A stretch of 64,000 nt of DNA from Arcuatula senhousia (Eukaryota > Mollusca > Bivalvia > Mytilida > Mytilidae). The position numbers were made by a program, and so were the translations under genes. Numbering within the stretch: position 1 is the first letter of the stretch; each line of letters starts with the position of its first letter. Where the stretch lies: assembly GCA_963971305.1 (NCBI GenBank), contig OZ020303.1:57908867-57972866 (forward strand). The letters are read 5' to 3'. This document shows, in pieces, positions 54,201 to 63,200 of this stretch. The notes beneath the pieces were generated by a model. That model saw only the letters and a program-made list of their open reading frames with translations. It made no database searches and was not told where the DNA came from.

Positions 54201-57200
54201 AAATACTCAACATCTAATTTAAGAACTAATATTCTTTTATATCTAGGTATAACCTGTGAATAGCCCAAATGAGGAAAATAAAATGCATATGTGTTTCAAT
54301 AAAAAGTTCAGTGACTTTTGAAGATTTTTACTCAGTTTATAAAACTTGTAAAAATATTTCAATTGACAAATTTTACAGTTCAATATGGACAGCTTTACTT
54401 CTTTTGATCTTTCCTATAAAACATCTACTGAATACAAACTTATTTATAAAACTTCAGAAAGATCTATAAAATAAGCATGGAATTAACCTTTAATGTGAAA
54501 AAAAAGAAAGATTTGAAATTTATTTTATAAATTAAAACCCTTCAAAAATTTATATATAAAACAAAATTCACACAATAAAAAAGTCTTTAATTTTATCAAT
54601 AAACATTTCTAAATAAGAAAGCAAAACTTTGTTAACTAAATGAAAATTTAATGTTTATAATATTCAATTAAATTGATTATTAAAAATTTGCTTTAAAAAT
54701 TTAAATTTCATAAAATTTCTAATTCAATCTAATGATGATTTTAACAGAGACTATAATATATCATTAAATCTTTCAACTGAAATTATAGCATTAATTTGAT
54801 AAATTTAATTCTAATTTCCAGCTAAGGTGAATCAGCTTGTTTAGTGCCCATTTGACAGACCATTCAAATCCAAAAAATTATTAAAATTCAACTAAGATGA
54901 AAATTATGAAAGTTGAAGCAACACTGAAACTTTGGCTATATGTTTTGACCTACATGTAGCCCAGTGGTGGACCCAGGGAGATTTCAAAAATTGGAATCAC
55001 TCCTTTCCATCTAATATTTTAACATTTACATTTATTTTTTCTTCTAAATTTATCTGGACCCCCCTTTTTAGTCACAGTGGACTGTATATGGATCTTCCCT
55101 TTCAAAAATGTCTCGAACTAGCTGCCTCTCTAGCCTTTCATTTGTCTTAGTTGATGAAAAGCTCTGTTAATCAAAATGTTGGCTACCTATAATGCCATAC
55201 ATTAGGCAAATATCAAAAATATCCTAGATTCTCCCCGATCCTGCCCCTATTTTCTCAACCGCGTCTAAAAACTTATCTAGATTTTTTGCAAAATATGTCC
55301 GTTTTTGGACTTTTCTCTTTTAAAATAACAGCATCTTTTACCAAAATGGATATAAAATAAAATTCGCCCACCCGCCCCATATTCTCAAGAAACTTTGATA
55401 AGAATCTAGGAATTATCTTTTTATTGCCTTATTTCTTATTAATTTCATCTTTAAAAGACCAAGCAAAACAATAAAACAGATGACACCAACATATCAACAG
55501 GAACTCAATATTACACTATAAATCATCCCAAATTGAGTACAATAAAAACATAAATTTCATCAAATGAAAAAGTATATTAATCCCAGGAATCATGAAAAGG
55601 AAACAACTCAGATGAAATCATCTAATTCCTAAATCAAAGCGAAATTAAAGATGAAATCTAGAGATCTCAATGTCCAAACCCATTAGTATATATTATAACC
55701 AAATGTTCCATTTTTTTATATCAATGTCAATAATTTACTGCCCAATCTTCAAATTAATGTCAATTTCTACCCAATAAAAAAATTCTCCATCTTTAATGTT
55801 TTAATAATCTGTAACAGATATATTGACTATTAACCTAAGGTAATAAGTGTAAAACCACTAGAATCAAGTCATTAGGCCAACAAAAAAAATGTTTGTTCAA
55901 ACCCACAGTCAGTGGGGTTCAGGGATTCTTCCCACCCCCCTCTGATGGAGAAAAACTTCAAATTTTGGCCAAATAAATAACCACTTGAATATGTCTGATG
56001 CAGGGTTTTTTGCTGTCTACCTACACTGTCATGTACAGAAATTTTTTTTAAATCTACCCTTTGGGTCTACTAGAAAAGTATTATAGAGATGAAATGGTTT
56101 GTCCTAACTACCTATAATCAATTTTATAACAATGTAAACATAAACATAGAAATAATTTGCCTAGCCTGAGCATTCACTATGCCATCCGTGCATGGCATCT
56201 GGTATGCCATAGCTGAATGCTCTTTGATCAAAATAAGCAAGCCAAAAATAGTGAAATTTAATAGCCTTATAAAAAGCTAATTTTCAAAGTAAGCCAAGAA
56301 ATAGTGCATTTCATTCGATCAAAATTCCACGCTTAAATTTTTTCTTGAAGATCAAAATGAATATAATCATAAAACTAATATGTGCATTAATGGGTAAAAA
56401 TCTAATTACATGAATTAATGCCATTTTTAAACAAAAAATATATAAATTGTCAATAACTTAAAGTTAACTGCTGAAGTATAGGACCATAAAATGCACTGTA
56501 GATTTAAGTAAAAAATAATCTAAGAGAAAAAATAATTATTATTTGATGTTTCATGAATGATAAAATTTGCATTAAAATCAAAGAGTGTAGCAAACAACCA
56601 AAAAATAAATAAGTAAGGCAGTAGTTTCTCTATAGAATAGGATCAGGGTAATGACTGCTCTACATCTAGTCCTTCTGAGGTGAAGAAAAAAGGTTGTCCC
56701 ATGCATGTGGAGAGCAATACCCCATGCAGGTTAAAGACCCCTTTGTAGAGTCTGATAGCTAAGAGTAGACTTTATGGGGGCCACTACAAAGGCCCAACTT
56801 GCAATAAGCATTAAGCTTTTTTCCCAATCCAGGATAAATAAGTATGCTTAAACTAAACTCTTCAGAAAATACATGTACTAAGCATGTATGTCAATATAAA
56901 ATTCTGCACATGATAATTATTATGTCACAGTGTCTAAGATGTTTTGTCTAAGTGTGGGCCTTTTAACTGTTTTAAGAGAACTCCTATCCTACATATTTCA
57001 AATGTCAGCAATGTTTTTGTTTGGGGCATATTAATTTTATTTAAGGAAGATTTAAACAAAATTGTGATGAACATTTAGTTATAAACACTTAGATTTTCAT
57101 TTTAATTGAAAAGACAAACATTTAGCTGAAACCAAAACCCCTAATCTTTTAGTCTATCAACAAAGCCTTAACACCTCATTTATATTAAACTTCAGAAAGT

Positions 57201-60200
57201 TGTGAGAAAAACTTTCCTTTATACATACAAATTTTTCATTCTACATCAAAAGAAAAATATTTTCTTGCAACCAATACACATAAAAGTAATTGTTTGACAA
57301 CAGAGCCTTTAATCCCAAAGTGTAACAATATTCAACCAAATTTGGACAAGGTTCACAAAAATTGTAACAAATATTGGTTATGTAACATGCACGAGTGTCT
57401 TATAATTAAGCTTAAACAGATGTTGGGTAAAATGGCCACCCACTCTCAATGTCTCTTCAAACCCCTTTGAATGTATGTATATCATCAAATGACCGATTCA
57501 AGGAACACAAAAAATCTTATTGAACAATCCTAGTTCAATTTTGCACTTCAGTACATGCATGACTATTTTGACAATATTTTCTCATTACAACAAATCACGT
57601 CAACATTTTGTAATCATTTTCTCTACAGGACAAAATGAGATTTGATGCAGTTTTTATTCAGAAAGCCTGCATGCCTATTTGAAGTGTGGTCGATGATTTA
57701 CGATAACTTTTCTAGATTATACATGTACAGAGTAGTTGATATTTATTCATCAATATTATGTATTGTGAGTTGTGGGTGGATTGTTCACATAAATAACACA
57801 AAAGCAACATATCCTTATCTCAACACATTCAAAAGTTCAATGTGTACAATATGCATAATAAATAATAATAATATGCACTATAAAGATCCGTTTTATTTTG
57901 TTTGTGTTACCATGATGTGCAAAACAATGACAAGCTGTACTGTGAACTAGATATTCATACTTATGAATTTGGTGTTTTTTTATGGAAAAGCCAAGAATTA
58001 ACTTAGGTCTAATAGAACTAAAATAAGCAAAGAGCAATTTTAAATCAGCACATAACTGACAAAGGAAAAGGTAAATCTTCGTTTAAAATACCTAAAACAG
58101 AATTATTTCCAAAACACATGATGCCCTACGAGTGACTTCAACCTGACTGTAAATTTGATTTGGATAGGACGAACAAACGGACCCACTAACACTATATGTC
58201 CCTCTTCTTTTGTACTAACCATATGTACCCTTTTGCTTTATATTTTTACAATGGACTAGATATTGCCAATGAAGGACTTTTGATTAAATGATTTCAGAGG
58301 TTTTTTTATTGAAAAGGGAATATAATTTCCTCTGTTAATTTAACATGATACATACTGGAGTGATCTGTGCAATTTGGTTGTTGTCGCACCATAATTCTAG
58401 AAGACTCACTAAGTTACCAATAACATCAGGCTGAAAAATAAGTAACAAGTATATCAATTAAATGATTGCAGTTCTGATTCAGTTGACAAAGTATCAATTT
58501 TTCTTAAATGTGTTTTCGGAATCCATAGCTGTTTGAAATGCACATTTTCAAATATTTATGTTCTTCTAGATAGATATTTTATGCAAAGTAATTGCAAAAT
58601 AATCTTTTTTTTCCCTAATAATTTCGTCAAAATGATATTAATCATTTCAAAATGCTGTATCATAAATCATAAAATCGAGTCTCCTTTTTTATGCTAAGGC
58701 AGACTTAGAACTACTGTCAAAAGGTTAAAATTGTTAATTTTTCTTTAAAAGGATACATGTATCAATAATGATAAAATAGTTTACATATTCATTTAAGATA
58801 AACATTAATTTTCTTTAAAATGTAAAAACTTCAAAGTCTTTTATGAATACATTCAAATTACCAACTTGTTATTTTTTTAGGGTGGATTTGACCTATATTT
58901 GCGAACAGTTCATATTACCCCCTGAAACTTGGGGCTGTTCCAGAATTAAACATGTGGGGGGAGAGTCGGGAGGAACTCCTATTACATATATGGTGGGTGT
59001 TTTAGAAATATTTTGTGATTAGTTACAATGATAAACAAGAGTTAACACCTAAGTATGTCTCGCCTGCCGGCACCATCAGAAATAATTATTCTTTCTTACT
59101 TCCACTATATTTTGAATTAACATGGATTTTCAGTTTCTGAGATCAAAAGATGTTTATAGAACTTAAACATTGCAAATATATGCAATAAAAATAATCAAAG
59201 TCACTCAACCGGAAAATCAAGGTCAAGGTCAAAAGATGGGGATGCAACTGTGCTAAGCTACTACTGGGGCATATGTATACCAAGTTTCATCAACCTAGGT
59301 CCTATAGTTCTTGAGATATGGAGGTGCTCGCAAAACTTTTCCATTCCTATTATATGTATTGAAAATTGTCAAAGTCACTCAACCGAAAAATCAAGGTCAA
59401 GGTCAAAAGATGGGGATGCAACTGTGGTAAGCTACTACTGAGGCATATGCATACCAAGTTTCATCAACCTAGGACCTATAGTTCTTGAGATATGGAGGTG
59501 CTCGCAAAACTTTTCCATTGCTATTATATGTATTGAAAATTGTCAGTCACTCAACCGGAAAATCAAGGTCAAGGTCAAAAGATGGGGATGCAACTGAGCA
59601 AAGCTACTACTGGGGCATATGCATACCAAGTTTCATCAACCTAGGACCTATAGTTCTTGAGATATGGAGGTGCTCACAAAACTTTTTCATTGCTATTATA
59701 TGTATTGAAAATTGTCAAAGTCACTCAACCGAAAAATCAAGGTCAAGGTCAAAAGATGGGGATGCAACTGTGCTAAGCTGCTACTGGGGCCTATGCATAC
59801 CAAGTTTCATCAACCCAGGACCTATAGTTCTTGAGATATGGAGGTGCTCATAAAACTTTTCCAAAAAGTTGCTGCCTCCGCCGCCAGTAAAGTAACACCT
59901 ATGTCCCGCTCTGCTTCGCAGGCGAGACAAAAATGAAAGAACCTTAGTGAGCACGCTCACATACCCCACGCGTTCCGCTGTTGGACTATCAAAGTTATCC
60001 TTGAGGAATTAGTATCAAGCTACAGGAATCAATAATATTGAATGATTGTAAAAGTGAATGTGCAAGTATTTGAATACATGTATCATAACAAAGTTATGTC
60101 AAATTTCTAAGTCCAAAGGGCCATAACTCCCACAAAAATTTGGGGATAAAAAATTCCTGGTGATATGCACAACTACATATGGTGTACTTCTTGCATACCA

Positions 60201-63200
60201 AGTTTCGTTAAATTCTGTTCAGTAGTTTAAGAGGAGTTTCGATCACAAACTGTAATTATGATTTTCTGCAAATTTCTAAGTCCAAAGGGTCATAACTCCA
60301 ACAAAAATTTGCTGATCAAAAATTCCTTGTAACATGCACAACTACATATGGTGTACTTCTTGCATACCAAGTTTCGTTAAATTCTGTTCAGTAGTTTAAG
60401 AGGAGTTGCGATTACAAACTGTAATCATGAATTTCTGCAAATTTCTAAGTTTAAAGGGCCACAACTCCAACAAAAATTTGCAGATGATCAAAAATTCCTG
60501 GTCATATGCATAACTACATACAGTACACCAAGAGACATACCCTGACTGATCACCGTGATAGTGGTACACCACTCTTAGAGACATAACAAATATCTTTTTT
60601 GTTGTTAAAGATTTTAAAAAAATTCTTTTTACATTTTGAAGGAATGATTTTACAGAACAATTTCCAAAAAGAATTTTTGAAAAATCTTTAACCACAAAAA
60701 AGATATTTGTTATGTCTCTAAGAGTGGTGTACCACTATCACGGTGTTCAGTCACGGTATGTCTCTTGGTGTACTGTATGGTGCACTTCTTGCATACAAAG
60801 TTTCGTTAAATTCTGTTCAGTAGTTTAAGAGGAGTTGCGATTACAAACTGTAATCATGATTTTCTGCAAATTTCTAAGTCCACAGGGCCATAAGATAACT
60901 CCAACAAAAATTTGTGGATCAAAAATTCCTGGTGATATGCACAACTACATATGTTGTACTTCTTGCATACCAAGTTTCGTTAAATTCTGGTCAGTAGTTT
61001 AAGAGGAGTTGCAATTACAAACTGTAATCATGATTTTCTGCAAATTTCTAAGTCCAAAGGGCCATAACTCCCACAAAAATTTGCTGATCAAAAATTCCTT
61101 GTAACATGCACAACTACATAAGGTGTCCTTCTTGCATACCAAGTTTCGTTTAATTCTGTTCAGTAGTTTAAGAGGAGTAGCGATTACAAACTGTAATCAT
61201 GATTTTCTGCAAATTTCTAAGTCCAAAGGGCCATAACTCCCACAAAAATTTGCTGAACAAAAATTCCTTGTAACATGCACAACTACATATGGTGTACTTC
61301 TTGCATACCAAGTTTTGTTAAATTCTGTTCAGTAGTTTAAGAGGAGTTGCGATTACAAACTTTGATCACAGACGGACGGACCAGTCAAAAACAAACGAAG
61401 TTGCGAAGGGCATAATAATTATTTTTTGATGGGTGGTGGGGTAAAGAAAAAAGTGCCTCCCAACCCCCCACACATTTAATTCTGGAACAGCCCTTACAAT
61501 TTTTACCATAAAAATCTATCAAGTTATTAAAAGTGATCACATCATCTATAAACAGACAGGAAGAAAAAAAAGCTTCTGTGCAAAGGCTTCACTTAAAATG
61601 GCATGAAGGATCCAGGATTTCAGTTTAAGGGAGGTGAAAATATTGTTTTTCGTCAAGCAAAGCAAGACACAAAAATAATTAAGTGATTTTTAGGTGGATT
61701 TTATGCAAAAAAACTTTTGTTATTCTTCCGTAAATGACTCTTTTCAGAGTGAGATGACCAGGTTGAGATGCGAGTACGTGCAGCGATCTCACACTGGTCA
61801 ATTAACCAATAGTAACCACCAGTACTGATATTGATCGATGATGTCAACCAATGAAATGCAATGTTATTATAAACTTTCGGTTTTTAAAATGAAGTCACCT
61901 AAGATTTCAAAATATAAAAATTTGATTTCTTATGGAAGAAATAAGTACTTACACACATTCTTGGAAAACAGGCAAGTATCTTTCACTTGTGATAGAATTT
62001 TTTGGGTCTTTTGACTCGTACTGCTGTGCTCCACTCACAAATAGACTGAAAAATTCTATCACTCATGAAAAATCAGCTAGTCTTTTCCAAGAATTAATGT
62101 AAGAACCTATAAGTCTTAGGGGAGGTGTTTCCTTGGATCCGCGCCTGAATGTGACAAACATATTCATACCAGCTCTGTAAATTCATTCTGCCCTATGTCG
62201 AGTCTTTCTAACTCTGTAAGCCTAGAAAATGACTTGGGCAAAGTTTTTAGATGATTCTCCCGCAATTCTAATATCTTCAACTTTGATAACCTGAAAATAT
62301 ATAAATCATGATAAATGTATATTAGTAAGAACTAAAAATGGGTCAAAGACAGAAATGGCCGGAATTTGTTAAACAGGAAGTAGATGAGTGACAGACCTGA
62401 AATCAAATCACACTTTATGGGATCCCACCCTGATGCTGTATACCAAATATCAAATGGCTGTGATAAGTAATTGCTGCGAAAACTGTTACGAAAGTTTTTT
62501 CCCCGCTCGCCGTCTGTCCGCCCGACATTCACCATTTTATAAACCTGCATTTTCACTAATGAAATCCGGCCCAAAATTATTTGGAAATCATTTCTTCAAG
62601 TTTTGATAATTAGCTAAACTTGCTTATCTTTTTTTATTCTTTCTTGAAATCACAACATCAAAATGTGCATCAAAAAGTACATGAAATCATGAAACCCAAT
62701 GTTACCCAACTGCAGTTTAACCGAAACAATGATCAGTAGCTCAGGTATCAACACTTGGCAGATGAAAATCTATTCCAATAAATTGTTGGTTTTTTTCTAA
62801 TACAAAAGTGTTAAACATCTAGAAACTGCATATAATCAATATTTTTTGTACTAACTTTGGCTTTTCTTCTCCAACTTTGTGATAAACCTTTCTTACTTAG
62901 GCTATAATAAAATTATTCCTAGATTCTCATCCAAATTTCTTGAAAATATGGGTTGGGCGGTCAAATTTTATTTTTAATTTTTTATCCATTTTGATTTAAT
63001 TTTTTGCCATTTTAAAGGAAAATGACCAAAAATGAACATAATTTGCCAAAGAGTCATAATATTTTTTTTTCATGTGGCTGAAAAAATTAAGATACTTTTT
63101 TTTTCATTACAATGTTTTAGTTCAAATTTTATTTACAAGAAGTATGCATATCAAATAATACAAGATGAAGGTATTGATTGAATCTGACTTTGGTACTTTG

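Noticed and set aside
59485..59853. 122-codon open frame
   Set aside because: The 174-bp tandem unit is a multiple of three, so the frame stays open by periodicity; no protein-like composition.
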